A DNA stretch of 64,000 nt from Xenopus tropicalis (Eukaryota; Chordata; Amphibia; Anura; Pipidae), in contig NC_030680.2 of NCBI RefSeq assembly GCF_000004195.4, forward strand, positions 3,600,460 through 3,664,459. The letters are read 5' to 3'. A program made the translations under genes and the position numbers. Shown in pieces: positions 1 to 12,660 of the stretch; within the stretch, counting starts at the first letter, position 1, and each line of letters starts with the position of its first letter. The notes below the pieces were generated by a model. That model did not search any database and had not been told where the DNA came from. It was given only the letters and a program-made list of their open reading frames with translations.

Positions 1-1600
1 CTACCTAGTGCTACCAACCCCTATTTCTGTAGGGAATGAGAGCAGGGCAGGCAGTAACCCTTCCAACACTTTCCCCTGTCTCTGCCCCTATATATTAGGC
101 ACCTACCTAGTGCTACCAACCCCTATTTCTGTAGGGAATGAGAGCAGGGCAGGCAGTAACCCTTCCAACACTTTCCCCTGTCTCTGCCCCTATATATTAG
201 GTACCTACCTAGTGCTACCAACCCCTATTTCTGTAGGGAATGAGAGCAGGGCAGGCAGTAACCCTTCCAACACTTTCCCCTGTCTCTGCCCCTATATATT
301 AGGTACCTACCTAGTGCTACCAACCCCTATTTCTGTAGAGAATGAGGGCAGGGCAGGCAGTAACCCTTCCAACACTTTCCCCTGTCTCTGTCCCTATATA
401 TTAGGTACCTACCTAGTGCTACCAACCCCTATTTCTGTAGGGAATGAGAGCAGGGCAGGCAGTAACCCTTCCAACACTTTCCCCTGTCTCTGCCCCTATA
501 TATTAGGTACCTACCTAGTGCTACCAACCCCTATTTCTGTAGAGAATGAGGGCAGGGCAGGCAGTAACCCTTCCAACACTTTCCCCTGTCTCTGTCCCTA
601 TATATTAGGTACCTACCTAGTGCTACCAACCCCTATTTCTGTAGGGAAATGAGAGCAGGGCAGGCAGTAACCCTTCCAACACTTTCCCCTGTCTCTGTCC
701 CTATATATTAGGTACCTACCTAGTGCTACCAACCCCTATTTCTGTAGGGAATGAGAGCAGGGCAGGCAGTAACCCTTCCAACACTTTCCCCTGTCTCTGC
801 CCCTATATATTAGGTACCTACCTAGTGCTACCAACCCCTATTTCTGTAGAGAATGAGGGCAGGGCAGGCAGTAACCCTTCCAACACTTTCCCCTGTCTCT
901 GTCCCTATATATTAGGTACCTACCTAGTGCTACCAACCCCTATTTCTGTAGGGAAATGAGAGCAGGGCAGGCAGTAACCCTTCCAACACTTTCCCCTGTC
1001 TCTGTCCCTATATATTAGGTACCTACCTAGTGCTACCAACCCCTATTTCTGTAGGGAAATGAGAGCAGGGCAGGCAGTAACCCTTCCAACACTTTCCCCT
1101 GTCTCTGTCCCTATATATTAGGTACCTACCTAGTGCTACCAACCCCTATTTCTGTAGGGAAATGAGAGCAGGGCAGGCAGTAACCCTTCCAACACTTTCC
1201 CCTGTCTCTGCCCCTATATATTAGGCACCTACCTAGTGCTACCAACCCCTATTTCTGTAGGGAAATGAGAGCAGGGCAGGCAGTAACCCTTCCAACACTT
1301 TCCCCTGTCTCTGTCCCTATATATTAGGTACCTACCTAGTGCTACCAACCCCTATTTCTGTAGGGAAATGAGAGCAGGGCAGGCAGTAACCCTTCCAACA
1401 CTTTCCCCTGTCTCTGCCCCTATATATTAGGTACCTACCTAGTGCTACCAACCCCTATTTCTGTAGGGAATGAGAGCAGGACAGGCAGTAACCCTTCCAA
1501 CACTTTCCCCTGTCTCTGCCCCTATATATTAGGTACCTACCTAGTGCTACCAACCCCTATTTCTGTAGGGAATGAGAGCAGGGCAGGCAGTAACCCTTCC
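1..1600 (+). repeat. Array A1: 102-103-bp minisatellite, cut by the left edge
   Basis: About 15.6 copies of a unit containing CTACCTAGTGCTACCAACCC and TATATATTAGGTACC. Units with GGGAATG are 102 bp and keep a 34-codon frame open; units with GGGAAATG are 103 bp and break it. This indel alternation explains the apparent ORFs at 8-652 and 723-959. The array ends at 1600 in unrelated sequence. The same family recurs at 4158, 24258 (inverted) and 51712. Confidence 0.98.
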
Positions 1601-2394
1601 CCGCTCTCTATACAGCTTATGATTCCAGCAGTTGGACAGCTCCATGTGTTAAAGGGGAACTAAAGCTGAATAACAAAGTGGGTTAGACACGCTGCGCCTG
1701 GGTTTTGGGGTTCTGTATCTAACATGGAGCCACCATAACTCCCTGAAAGGCTCCGGTACAGGCACCATTTTACCCCAATTGATAGACAAAACCAAGGCAG
1801 GGATCCACTGATATACAGTAAGTATAAGGTGAGTACGCCGGAGGGGAAAAGGGGCTGATGGTGGATGAACAGGTGGGGAGTGGGGGCCCCAGAGGGGGAG
1901 TGGGGGCCCCTGGGTAGCAGCCTTGCCAATGGGCCTCACACAATCCAGTCCAACCCTCGCCCTTGTCTAAATCTGTGCAACAAGATGTAAAATCCTAATA
2001 AAGGGGAATCTCACTACTGCAACACCACAGTCAGCCAGTAGGTGGCGCTGTGTAGCCGAGCCCAATCCCTGCAGCTTTATTAAAGGGGAAATAGTAAGGT
2101 GCTGACAGCGTTGCTGCAAAACTGTAGGAAATAATCTTCTATACTGCATATGGATGAAACATAGTAACATAGGTTGAAAAAAGACACAAAACCATAAAAT
2201 CCAACAATTTTGTCTAAATGAAATCTAGTTACTTAGTTACATGGAGGAAGAACTGGAACATTTAACATCCGGAAAAACTGGAAGCTTATATGAAAGTGGG
2301 TGGAGCTTAGGTCAGAGGTGGGAGTGGCTTGGTGGTCTGAGGCCATGTTATGTTTATGGGCTACTTTGTTGCCTTATACAAATCACCTCTTGTT
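1601..2394. other. Non-repetitive segment with MITE-like ends
   Basis: No gene was recognised. TTAAAGGGGAA-type motifs occur at about 1649, 1996 and 2079, and a fragment containing AACATAGTAACATAGG at ~2158 resembles dispersed frog repeats I recall. A 12-base GGGGGCCCC-containing phrase is repeated near 1880-1910. Confidence 0.5.
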
Positions 2395-3005
2395 TCTTGG
2401 TCTAAATGGTTGGCCAGCTTTGAGTTAACTCTTAGTATGACGCAGAGAGTGATATTCTGAGGCAATTTGCAATTGGTCTTCATTTTTTTATCATTTGTAG
2501 TTTTTTTTATTATTTCAATGATTGTTCAGCAGCTTTTCAGTTTGGAGTTATAAGAGGTATCTGGTTGCTAGGGTCCAAATTACCTTAGCAACCAGGGAGT
2601 GGGTTGAATGGGAGACTGATATATGAATAGGAATTCAATAAAATAAATAAAAAGTAACGATAACAATAAAACTGGAGCCTCACATAGCAATAGGGTTTGG
2701 CTGCCGGGGTCAGTTATCCTGTTGCTAGGGCTCCAATTACCTTAGCAACCACAGAGTGGTTTGAATGAGACACAGGAATATGAATAGGGGAGGGGCTGAA
2801 TATAAAGATAAGGAATAAAAAGTAACAATAACAATAAAACTGGAGCCTCACAGAGCAATAGGGTTTGGCTGCCGGGGTCAGTGACCCCCATTTGAAAGCT
2901 GGATAGGCAAATAGACCAAAAACTATAAGAAATAAATAATGAAGACCAATTGAAAAGTTGCTTAGAATGGGTCAGTCTATAACATACTAAAAGTTTAATG
3001 AACCC
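2395..3005. mobile_element. MITE-like dispersed element with an internal duplication
   Basis: It contains AACTGGAGCCTCACA, TTTGGCTGCCGGGGTCAG and GAAGACCAATTG blocks. Related copies lie at 32690, 48679 (inverted), 51265 and 59240. The block from GTTGCTAGGG through GGCTGCCGGGGTCAGT occurs twice in tandem here. There is no coding capacity, so it is non-autonomous. The family name is uncertain. Confidence 0.75.
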
Positions 3006-3457
3006 CTATAATTAGAATGAGGGAAGCGCAGCCGGATCCCTGCCCTGCTAATTACCCCGGGGTACAACGCGGGGGCACTCAGGCTCAGGCACAGCGCCCC
3101 CTATAAATATTCATGGTGCTGCCGGGCCGACGCGGCGCCCCCCGAAGGTGAAATCCACGCGCCGCGCTCTGCCCCCCCCGGGGATGAATATTATCCCATA
3201 CATTGCGCTTAATACGGAGACACTAATTATTCCCGCCGCCCCTTCTTAAAAGGGTCACAGGCATGATGGGAATGTGGGAGAAATGTAATTACAGTAATTG
3301 GATACTTCATCTAATTAAAATGGCCTTTATCTTTAATGGGAACGAGTCTGAAGCGGCGGAATGACAATTGGCTTTATGATAATCACTGTTATTCTTTCAG
3401 CGGCAGAAAAGCACCCAGCACCCACCTCTCCGTGCCAGGACTATGGGCGCCATATTG
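3006..3457. promoter_or_regulatory. Candidate conserved non-coding island
   Basis: The sequence is non-repetitive and switches from CpG-rich (3040-3180) to homeodomain-motif-rich (several TAATTA/ATTAAT cores at 3220-3330, and CATCTAATTAAAATGG near 3308). No reading frame is convincing. That it is a regulatory element is inferred from composition alone. Confidence 0.35.
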
Positions 3458-3767
3458 TTATGGTATCTCTCTGTACAGGCTATGGGCAAACTTAGGGGGC
3501 TGTTCCTGCTGAATTGTGCTTAGTACAGGGGAATCCCTATGTGCCATAGTTTTATGGTATCTCTCTGTACAGGCTATGGGCAAACTTAGGGGGCTGTTCC
3601 TGCTGAATTGTGCTTAGTACAGGGGAATCCCTATGTGCCATAGTTTTATGGTATCTCTCTGTACAGGCTATGGGCAAACTTAGGGGGCTGTTCCTGCTGA
3701 ATTGTGCTTAGTACAGGGAATCCCTATGTGCCATAGTTTTATGGTATCTCTCTGTACAGGCTATGGG
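3458..3767 (-). repeat. Array B3: 94-bp minisatellite, short
   Basis: About 3.3 copies of the unit with TATGGTATCTCTCTGTACAG, in the same orientation as the 26.4-kb array and inverted relative to the 17.3-kb array. Confidence 0.97.
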
Positions 3768-4157
3768 ACAACCATAAAAAGGGCATTTTAATCAGCGCAC
3801 AGGCCGCAGTATCTCCCCCAAAATCCCCAATCACAATTCTCCTAATATCCTGTAGGTGGCACCAGAGCAATTGCAATGGCAGCATTTTTTTTTACACTCA
3901 TTTGGACTTTTCTCTCTATATTTCATTCTTCCCCTGAAAGTTTTGCTCTGTGACTCTCCTGCGCTTTCAATCATTCCATTATTGGGCTCCATTCCGCAGA
4001 TACAACTCTCATTTTTCAGGAGGATCGGCTGTACTTATATTCCAGATATCTATGATTCTGTGTGTTTCCCTGAGGTGCCGTACAGGTTGTGCCATAAACC
4101 ATCACTAGCGGCTGGGGATTCTGCTCATAAACCCTTAACAGAAAAATTGGAGCAATC
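3768..4157. other. Non-repetitive segment between arrays B3 and A2
   Basis: No gene, RNA or known element was recognised. An apparent 115-codon frame (3856-4203) runs into array A2 and shows no domain. Confidence 0.5.
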
Positions 4158-5752
4158 AGTAACCCTTCCAACACTTACCCCTGTCTCTGCCCCTATATAT
4201 TAGGTACCTACCTAGTGCTACCAACCCCTATTTCTGTAGGGAAATGAGAGCAGGGCAGGCAGTAACCCTTCCAACACTTTCCCCTGTCTCTGCCCCTATA
4301 TATTAGGTACCTACCTAGTGCTACCAACCCCTATTTCTGTAGGGAAATGAGAGCAGGGCAGGCAGTAACCCTTCCAACACTTTCCCCTGTCTCTGCCCCT
4401 ATATATTAGGTACCTACCTAGTGCTACCAACCCCTATTTCTGTAGGGAAATGAGAGCAGGGCAGGCAGTAACCCTTCCAACACTTTCCCCTGTCTCTGTC
4501 CCTATATATTAGGTACCTACCTAGTGCTACCAACCCCTATTTCTGTAGGGAAATGAGAGCAGAGCAGGCAGTAACCCTTCCAACACTTTCCCCTGTCTCT
4601 GCCCCTATATATTAGGTACCTACCTAGTGCTACCAACCCCTATTTCTGTAGGGAAATGAGAGCAGGGCAGGCAGTAACCCTTCCAACACTTTCCCCTGTC
4701 TCTGCCCCTATATATTAGGTACCTACCTAGTGCTACCAACCCCTATATCTGTTAGGGAAATGAGAGCAGGGCAGGCAGTAACCCTTCCAACACTTTCCCC
4801 TGTCCTCTGCCCCTATATATTAGGTACCTACCTAGTGCTACCAACCCCTATTTCTGTAGGGAAATGAGAGCAGAGCAGGCAGTAACCCTTCCAAACACTT
4901 TCCCCTGTCTCTGCCCCTATATATTAGGTACCTACCTAGTGCTACCAACCCCTATTTCTGTAGGGAAATGAGAGCAGGGCAGGCAGTAACCCTTCCAGCA
5001 CTTTCCCCTGTCTCTGCCCCTATATATTAGGTACCTACCTAGTGCTACCAACCCCTATTTCTGTAGGGGAAATGAGAGCAGGGCAGGCAGTAACCCTTCC
5101 AGCACTTTCCCCTGTCTCTGCCCCTATATATTAGGTACCTACCTAGTGCTACCAACCCCTATTTCTGTAGGGAAATGAGAGCAGGGCAGGCAGTAACCCT
5201 TCCAGCACTTTCCCCTGTCTCTGCCCCTATATATTAGGTACCTACCTAGTGCTACCAACCCCTATTTCTGTAGGGAAATGAGAGCAGGGCAGGCAGTAAC
5301 CCTTCCAACACTTTCCCCTGTCTCTGCCCCTATATATTAGGTACCTACCTAGTGCTACCAACCCCTATTTCTGTAGGGAAATGAGAGCAGGGCAGGCAGT
5401 AACCCTTCCAACACATTCCCCTGTCTCTGCCCCTATATATTAGGTACCTACCTAGTGCTACCAACCCCTATTTCTGTAGGGAAATGAGAGCAGGGCAGGC
5501 AGTAACCCTTCCAACACTTTCCCCTGTCTCTGCCCCTATATATTAGGTACCTACCTAGTGCTACCAACCCCCTATTTCTGTAGGGAAATGAGAGCAGGGC
5601 AGGCCAGTAACCCTTCCAACACTTTCCCCTGTCTCTGCCCCTATATATTAGGTACCTACCTAGTGCTACCAACCCCTATTTCTGTAGGGAAATGAGAGCA
5701 GGGCAGGCAGTAACCCTTCCAACACTTTCCCCTGTCTCTGCCCCTATATATT
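4158..5752 (+). repeat. Array A2: 103-bp minisatellite
   Basis: About 15.5 copies in the same orientation as A1. Nearly all units carry the 103-bp GGGAAATG form, so no long frame survives. Single-base insertions are scattered (near 4751, 4805, 4895, 5571, 5604). Confidence 0.98.
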
Positions 5753-6059
5753 AGATTTAACCCAATATTTTACTCTTTCCCCTTTTTGTCTCTTCTCCCC
5801 CAATGCATTTGCCAGGCTTCATTATTTCCCACCCTGTACATTGAATCACATGTAAAAGAGCAGAAATAAAACCCTCAGCGCAGAGACAGGAGTTGCACTA
5901 AATTAAAATGACAAGAGAGACAGAAGAAAAAGCAAATGGGAAAAATGAAGACGTACAGATATTTATATGCAGACAGGGGCCATTAAAGTGAGAAGGAACA
6001 GCTCAAGCCCTGTAGCTCCCCCCATACTGTTAGTCTGCAGGGGGTATATACTGACCCCT
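5753..6059. other. Non-repetitive AT-rich segment
   Basis: Nothing recognisable; purine-rich on the plus strand at 5850-5950. Confidence 0.5.
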
Positions 6060-6563
6060 GCACTCTGAGTATCACTCATGTATTATAAGGGATAATGTAC
6101 CCCCTACTGTGAATGATAAGGATATTAGCAGTCACTGAGGGGTTCTGTGCCCCCCATATAAAGGCACAAGGCTGCAGGCTGAGTTATACAGGGAACTCTG
6201 AGTATCACTCATGTATTATAAGGGGTAATGTACCCCCTACTGTAAATGATAAGGATATTAGCAGTCACTGAGGGGTTCTGTGCCCCCCATATAAAGGCAC
6301 AAGGCTGCAGGCTGAGTTATACAGGGAACTCTGAGTATCACTCATGTATTATAAGGGATAATGTACCCCCTACTGTAAATGATAAGGATATTAGCAGTCA
6401 CTGAGGGGTTCTGTGCCCCCCATATAAAGGCACAAGGCTGCAGGCTGAGTTATACAGGGAACTCTGAGTATCACTCATGTATTATAAGGGATAATGTACC
6501 CCCTACTGTAAATGATAAGGATATTAGCAGTCACTGAGGGGTTCTGTGCCCCCCATATAAAGG
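6060..6563 (+). repeat. Array F1: 133-bp minisatellite
   Basis: About 3.8 copies of a unit containing CTGAGTATCACTCATGTATT and AAGGCTGCAGGCTGAG, period 133 (GAGTTATACAG at 6181, 6314, 6447). It recurs in the same orientation at 39580-40733, just past the LMO1 3' end. Confidence 0.97.
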
Positions 6564-7232
6564 CTGAAACCCTGATAGTTAAATATTTATCTTGGAACTT
6601 TGGGAGAGCAAACGATATTTTTGCGGGACCAATAAGGAGGCACAGGGCCCCCCATAGGTTGCTCGGTGTTAGGGGGGAGGGGACAATGGCAGCTCAGTGC
6701 AATGCAGAATCTGCGTGTGGAACATTCCTAGGGCAGAATTTGACAGAAAAACTTCCATGGAAACTTGAGGAACATTTCCATAGCTCAGTCTGTGTTTAGT
6801 CGTTTCCGCCTCCATCACTATTTGTTTCTATGGCAACAGTGCATTACCCTTCAATCATATCCGTGTCTCTGTTATTCAGGGTATTAGCGTTTCCCTTAAC
6901 ATTGCCATTAGCTTTATAGCGGGATACGGCCCTGCCATTGGTCTGTGGTACCTGCCGGCACGTGTGGGTCTGGGATCTGAGTAATAAGGGGCAATAATGA
7001 CCCCCAGCTCTGACTCTTATATCACATGTTACACCCAACAGAGTTATTACCAGAATCACCAGTAAGAGGTTTTATATAGTTCCAATAGGGGCGACTGCTT
7101 TGCCCCCCTGGAACCGGTAAGGATCTGCTCTGACCCCACAAACCCACTGCCGACCCAACTGCCCCGCACTTACTGTAAACAGGAGTTGGTGGGACAGAAA
7201 AATGGTCTATAACTTGCACCACTAATCAACAT
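6564..7232. other. Non-repetitive segment
   Basis: No gene was recognised. Apparent frames of 60-95 codons lack any domain. It separates the 133-bp and 19-bp arrays. Confidence 0.5.
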
Positions 7233-10200
7233 CTTATGGCAAGATGGAGACAGTAGGGCAAGATGGAGACAGTAGGGCAAGATGGAGACAGTAGAACAAG
7301 ATGGAGACAGTAGGGCAAGATGGAGACAGTAGGACAAGATGGAGACAGTAGGACAAGATGGAGACAGTAGGGCAAGATGGAGACAGTAGAACAAGATTGA
7401 GACAGTAGGACAAGATGGAGACAGTAGGACAAGATGGAGACAGTAGGGCAAGATGGAGACAGTAGGACAAGATGGAGACAGTAGGACAAGATGGAGACAG
7501 TAGGGCAAGATGGAGACAGTAGAACAAGATTGAGACAGTAGGACAAGATGGAGACAGTAGGACAAGATGGAGACAGTAGGGCAAGATGGAGACAGTAGGG
7601 CAAGATGGAGACAGTAGGGCAAGATGGAGACAGTAGAACAAGATGGAGACAGTAGGACAAGATGGAGACAGTAGGGCAAGATGGAGACAGTAGGACAAGA
7701 TGGAGACAGTAGGACAAGATGGAGACAGTAGGGCAAGATGGAGACAGTAGAACAAGATGGAGACAGTAGGGCAAGATGGAGACAGTAGGACAAGATGGAG
7801 ACAGTAAGGACAAGATGGAGACAGTAGGGCAAGATGGAGACAGTAGAACAAGATTGAGACAGTAGGACAAGATGGAGACAGTAGGGCAAGATGGAGACAG
7901 TAGGGCAAGATGGAGACAGTAGAACAAGATGGAGACAGTAGGACAAGATGGAGACAGTAGGCAAGATGGAGACAGTAGGGCAAGATGGAGACAGTAGGAC
8001 AAGATGGAGACAGTAGGACAAGATGGAGACAGTAGGGCAAGATGGAGACAGTAGGGCAAGATGGAGACAGTAGAACAAGATGGAGACAGAAGGACAAGAT
8101 GGAGACAGTAGGGCAAGATGGAGACAGTAGGGCAAGGTGGAGACAGTAGGACAAGATGGAGACAGTAGGACAAGATGGAGACAGTAGGGCAAGATGTAGA
8201 CAGTAGGGCAAGTGGAGACAGAGGGAGACAGTAGAGCAAGATGAGACAGTAGGGCAAGATGGAGACAGTAGGGCAAGGTGGAGACAGTAGGGCAAGGTGG
8301 AGACAGTAGGGCAAGATGGGGACAGTAGGGCAAGATGGAGACAGTAGGGCAAGATGGAGACAGTAGGGCAAGATGGAGACAGTAGGGCAAGATGGAGACA
8401 GTAGGGCAAGATGGAGACAGTAGAACAAGATGGAAACAGTAGGAACAAGATGGAGACAGTAGGGCAAGATGGAGACAGTAGGGCAAGATGGAGACAGTAG
8501 GGCAAGATGGAGACAGTAGGGCAAGATGGGGACAGTAGGGCAAGATGGAGACAGTAGGGCAAGATGGAGACAGTAGGGCAAGATGGGGACAGTAGGGCAA
8601 GATGGAGACAGTAGGGCAAGATGGAAACAGTAGGGCAAGATGGAGACAGTAGGGCGAGATGGAAACAGTAGGGCGAGATGGAAACAGTAGGGCGAGATGG
8701 AGACAGTAGGGCGAGATGGAAACAGTAGGGCGAGATGGAAACAGTAGGGAGAGATGGAGACAGTAGGGCGAGATGGAAACAGTAGGGCGAGATGGAGACA
8801 GTAGGGCGAGATGGGGACAGTAGGGCGAGATGGAGACAGTAGGGCGAGATGGAGACAGTAGGGCGAGATGGGGACAGTAGGGCGAGATGGAGACAGTAGG
8901 GCGAGATGGGGACAGTAGGGCGAGATGGAGACAGTAGGGCAAGATGGAGACAGTAGGGCAAGGTGGAGACAGTAGGGCAAGATGGGGACAGTAGGACAAG
9001 ATGGAGACAGTAGGACAAGATGGATACAGTAGGGCAAGATGGAGACAGTAGGGCAAGATGGAGACAGTAGAACAAGATGGAGACAGTAGGACAAGATGGA
9101 GACAGTAGGGCAAGATGGAGACAGTAGGGCAAGGTGGAGACAGTAGGACAAGATGGAGACAGTAGGGCAAGATGGAGACAGTAGGGCAAGATGGAGACAG
9201 TAGGGCAAGATGGAGACAGTAGGGCAAGATGGAGACAGTAGAACAAGATGGAGACAGTAGGGCGAGATGGAGACAGTAGGGCAAGATGGAGACAGTAGGA
9301 CAAGATGGAGACAGTAGGACAAGATGGGGACAGTAGGGCAAGATGGAGACAGTAGGGCAAGATGGAGACAGTAGGACAAGATGGAGACAGTAGGACAAGA
9401 TGGAGACAGTAGAACAAGATGGAGACAGTAGGACAAGATGGAGACAGTAGAACAAGATGGAGACAGTAGGGCAAGATGGAGACAGTAGGGCAAGATGGAG
9501 ACAGTAGGGCAAGATGGAGACAGTAGGGCAAGGTGGAGACAGTAGGGCAAGATGGGGACAGTAGGACAAGATGGAGACAGTAGGACAAGATGGATACAGT
9601 AGGGCAAGATGGAGACAGTAGGGCAAGATGGAGACAGTAGGACAAGATGGATACAGTAGGGCAAGATGGAGACAGTAGGGCAAGATGGAGACAGTAGGAC
9701 AAGATGGAGACAGTAGGACAAGATGGAGACAGTAGAACAAGATGGAGACAGTAGGACAAGATGGAGACAGTAGAACAAGATGGAGACAGTAGGGCAAGAT
9801 GGAGACAGTAGGGCAAGATGGAGACAGTAGGGCAAGATGGAGACAGTAGGGCAAGGTGGAGACAGTAGGGCAAGATGGGGACAGTAGGACAAGATGGAGA
9901 CAGTAGGACAAGATGGATACAGTAGGGCAAGATGGAGACAGTAGGGCAAGATGGAGACAGTAGAACAAGATGGAGACAGTAGGACAAGATGGAGACAGTA
10001 GGGCAAGATGGAGACAGTAGGGCAAGGTGGAGACAGTAGGACAAGATGGAGACAGTAGGACAAGATGGAGACAGTAGGGCAAGATGGAGACAGTAGGGCA
10101 AGATGGAGACAGTAGGGCAAGATGGAGACAGTAGAACAAGATGGAGACAGTAGGGCGAGATGGAGACAGTAGGGCAAGATGGAGACAGTAGGACAAGATG

Positions 10201-11705
10201 GAGACAGTAGGACAAGATGGAGACAGTAGGGCAAGATGGAGACAGTAGGGCAAGATGGAGACAGTAGGACAAGATGGAGACAGTAGGACAAGATGGAGAC
10301 AGTAGAACAAGATGGAGACAGTAGGACAAGATGGAGACAGTAGAACAAGATGGAGACAGTAGGGCAAGATGGAGACAGTAGGGCAAGATGGAGACAGTAG
10401 GGCAAGATGGAGACAGTAGGGCAAGGTGGAGACAGTAGGGCAAGATGGGGACAGTAGGACAAGATGGAGACAGTAGAACAAGATGGAAACAGTAGGACAA
10501 GATGGAGACAGTAGGGCAAGATGGAGACAGTAGGACAAGATGGATACAGTAGGGCAAGATGGAGACAGTAGGGCAAGATGGAGACAGTAGGACAAGATGG
10601 AGACAGTAGGGCAAGATGGAAACAGTAGGGCAAGATGGAGACAGTAGGGCAAGATGGAGACAGTAGGGCGAGATGGAAACAGTAGGGCGAGATGGAGACA
10701 GTAGGGCGAGATGGAGACAGTAGGGCGAGATAGAAACAGTAGGGCGAGATGGAGACAGTAGGGCGAGATGGGGACAGTAGGGCGAGATGGAGACAGTAGG
10801 GCGAGATGGAGACAGTAGGGCGAGATGGAAACAGTAGGACGAGATGGAGACAGTAGGGCGAGATGGAGACAGTAGGGCGAGATGGAGACAGTAGGGCGAG
10901 ATGGAGACAGTAGGGCGAGATGGGGACAGTAGGGCGAGATGGAGACAGTAGGGCGAGATGGGGACAGTAGGGCGAGATGGAAACAGTAGGGCGAGATGGA
11001 GACAGTAGGGCGAGATGGAGACAGTAGGGCGAGATAGAAACAGTAGGGTGAGATGGAGACAGTAGGGCGAGATGGGGACAGTAGGGCGAGATGGAGACAG
11101 TAGGGCGAGATGGAGACAGTAGGGCGAGATGGAAACAGTAGGACGAGATGGAGACAGTAGGGCGAGATGGAGACAGTAGGGCGAGATGGAGACAGTAGGG
11201 CGAGATGGAGACAGTAGGGCGAGATGGAGACAGTAGGGCGAGATGGAGACAGTAGGGGGCGAGGATGGGGACAGTAGGGCGAGATGGAGACAGTAGGGCG
11301 AGATGGGGACAGTAGGGCGAGATGGGGACAGGAGGGCGAGATGGAGACAGATAGGGCAGATGGGGACAGTAGGGCGAGATGGAGACAGTAGGGCGAGATG
11401 GGGACAGTAGGGCCGAGATGGGGACAGTAGGGCGAGATGGAGACAGTAGGGCGAGATGGGGACAGTAGGGCGAGATGGGGACAGTAGGGCAAGATGGAGA
11501 CAGTAGGGCAAGATGGAGACAGTAGGGCAAGAAGGAGACAGTAGGGCAAGATGGAGACAGTAGGGCAAGATGGAGACAGTAGGGCAAGAAGGAGACAGTA
11601 GGGCAAGATGGAGACAGTAGGGCAAGATGGAGACAGTAGGGCAAGATGGAGACAGTAGGGCAAGATGGGGACAGTAGGGCAAGATGGAGACAGTAGGGCA
11701 AGATG
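7233..11705 (+). repeat. Array C1: 19-bp minisatellite, ~235 copies, with higher-order structure
   Basis: The unit is GGGCAAGATGGAGACAGTA (19 bp) with variants GGACAAG, GAACAAG, GGGCGAG, TGGGGAC, TGGAAAC and TGGATAC. Because 19 is not a multiple of 3, each reverse frame cycles through all three phases in 57 bp. None makes a stop, so all three minus frames stay open for ~4.4 kb with a 19-residue repeat. This is a repeat artefact. Rare variants recur at spacings of 570, 323 and 893 bp, all multiples of 19. Confidence 0.98.
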
Positions 11706-11950
11706 GGGATGCAGTGGATGTGATCTACTTAGACTAAAGCATGGGATACAGTTGGGCACAGAAGTCCTGGAGTGAGTGGGGTGCAAAGATTCTGATCCAG
11801 GAAAGTCCCAGGTCTCAGCTGAGGCCTCGAGGGGGGGGGGGGGGGGGGGCAGAGTGGATTAAGAGGGGCCCCAAGTGGAGCCTTTGGAGCCCAATTCTGA
11901 GTTTAACCCTGATCTGCAGCCAACTGAGCAAGGATCCAGTGTTCCTTTGA
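11706..11950. other. Short unique segment with a 19-G run
   Basis: A G19 homopolymer lies at 11831-11849. Nothing else was recognised. Confidence 0.6.
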
Positions 11951-12660
11951 ATGATTTTGCCCCCCCATCCCGTAACCAGTGAAGTCGCTTCTTTATGCAA
12001 CATTAATGCTGCTGGGAGAATAACAATATCAGCTGCGATTGGTCGGATTGCGCATTATGAGAGATGTCACACAGTACGACCCTGTCACGGGGCAAATCCC
12101 CAGGCAGTAAATCAGCCCCCCCCTCTCAGAAAGGTTAAACAGTGTCAGACAGCTTTTTGCCTCATTTGTGGCTTCTATTTAATTGGCCGCAGCGTCGCCC
12201 TTTGTTGCCAGAACAATGCGTCTCTCATAAATGATAAAGTGGCAGAGCTGCTCCGCGGGTTCCAGAGCCGCTGGCAGGGTTCAGCCGCACAAAAATATAA
12301 ACAAATGACTGTTATGCGCCGAGAGTCGCCGCCGCGTTGTGGGAGGTTCCGGGCACAAAATGGATTTTCCTGTATAATCTTCGCTGTACTGAGTCACGTA
12401 GCGACCGCTGTGTCAGTAACAAACTGGAAAGCGAAATTCAGGGTTCTCTGCGTGCAAATAGCGACTCTCTGTGTTTGTTCGCATTTGTAGCGGCGCCCGA
12501 GTTGGGACACAATAGTCTGAGTGAATGGAAACTTATTGTGTCATGAGTCGGAACTGCAATTATTGATTTAATGATTCCTTGCTCAGCGCTCTGTGCTGCA
12601 AACTGCAATTCTGTTGCGCTACTTTGACCCACTGTACGAATTAGAACTGTATCTGTAATT
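11951..12660. promoter_or_regulatory. Candidate conserved non-coding island
   Basis: Unique sequence with SOX-like cores (CCTTTGTTGCC near 12199, ACAATG) and many CpG. An apparent 179-codon plus-strand frame is present, but it has no recognisable domain and overlaps other frames, so I treat it as chance. Regulatory function is inferred. Confidence 0.35.

Noticed and set aside
8..652. 214-codon frame with a 34-residue repeat
   Set aside because: Arises where family A units are 102 bp long. It breaks wherever the common 103-bp form occurs.
7170..11786. Three overlapping minus-strand frames of 1482-1538 codons
   Set aside because: They are the same 19-bp repeat read in three phases. No unit has a stop and no splice or promoter signal supports a gene.
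11951..12490. 179-codon plus-strand frame as a possible exon or gene
   Set aside because: No recognisable domain, overlapping frames of similar length, and composition like a non-coding conserved island. Left as a regulatory candidate.
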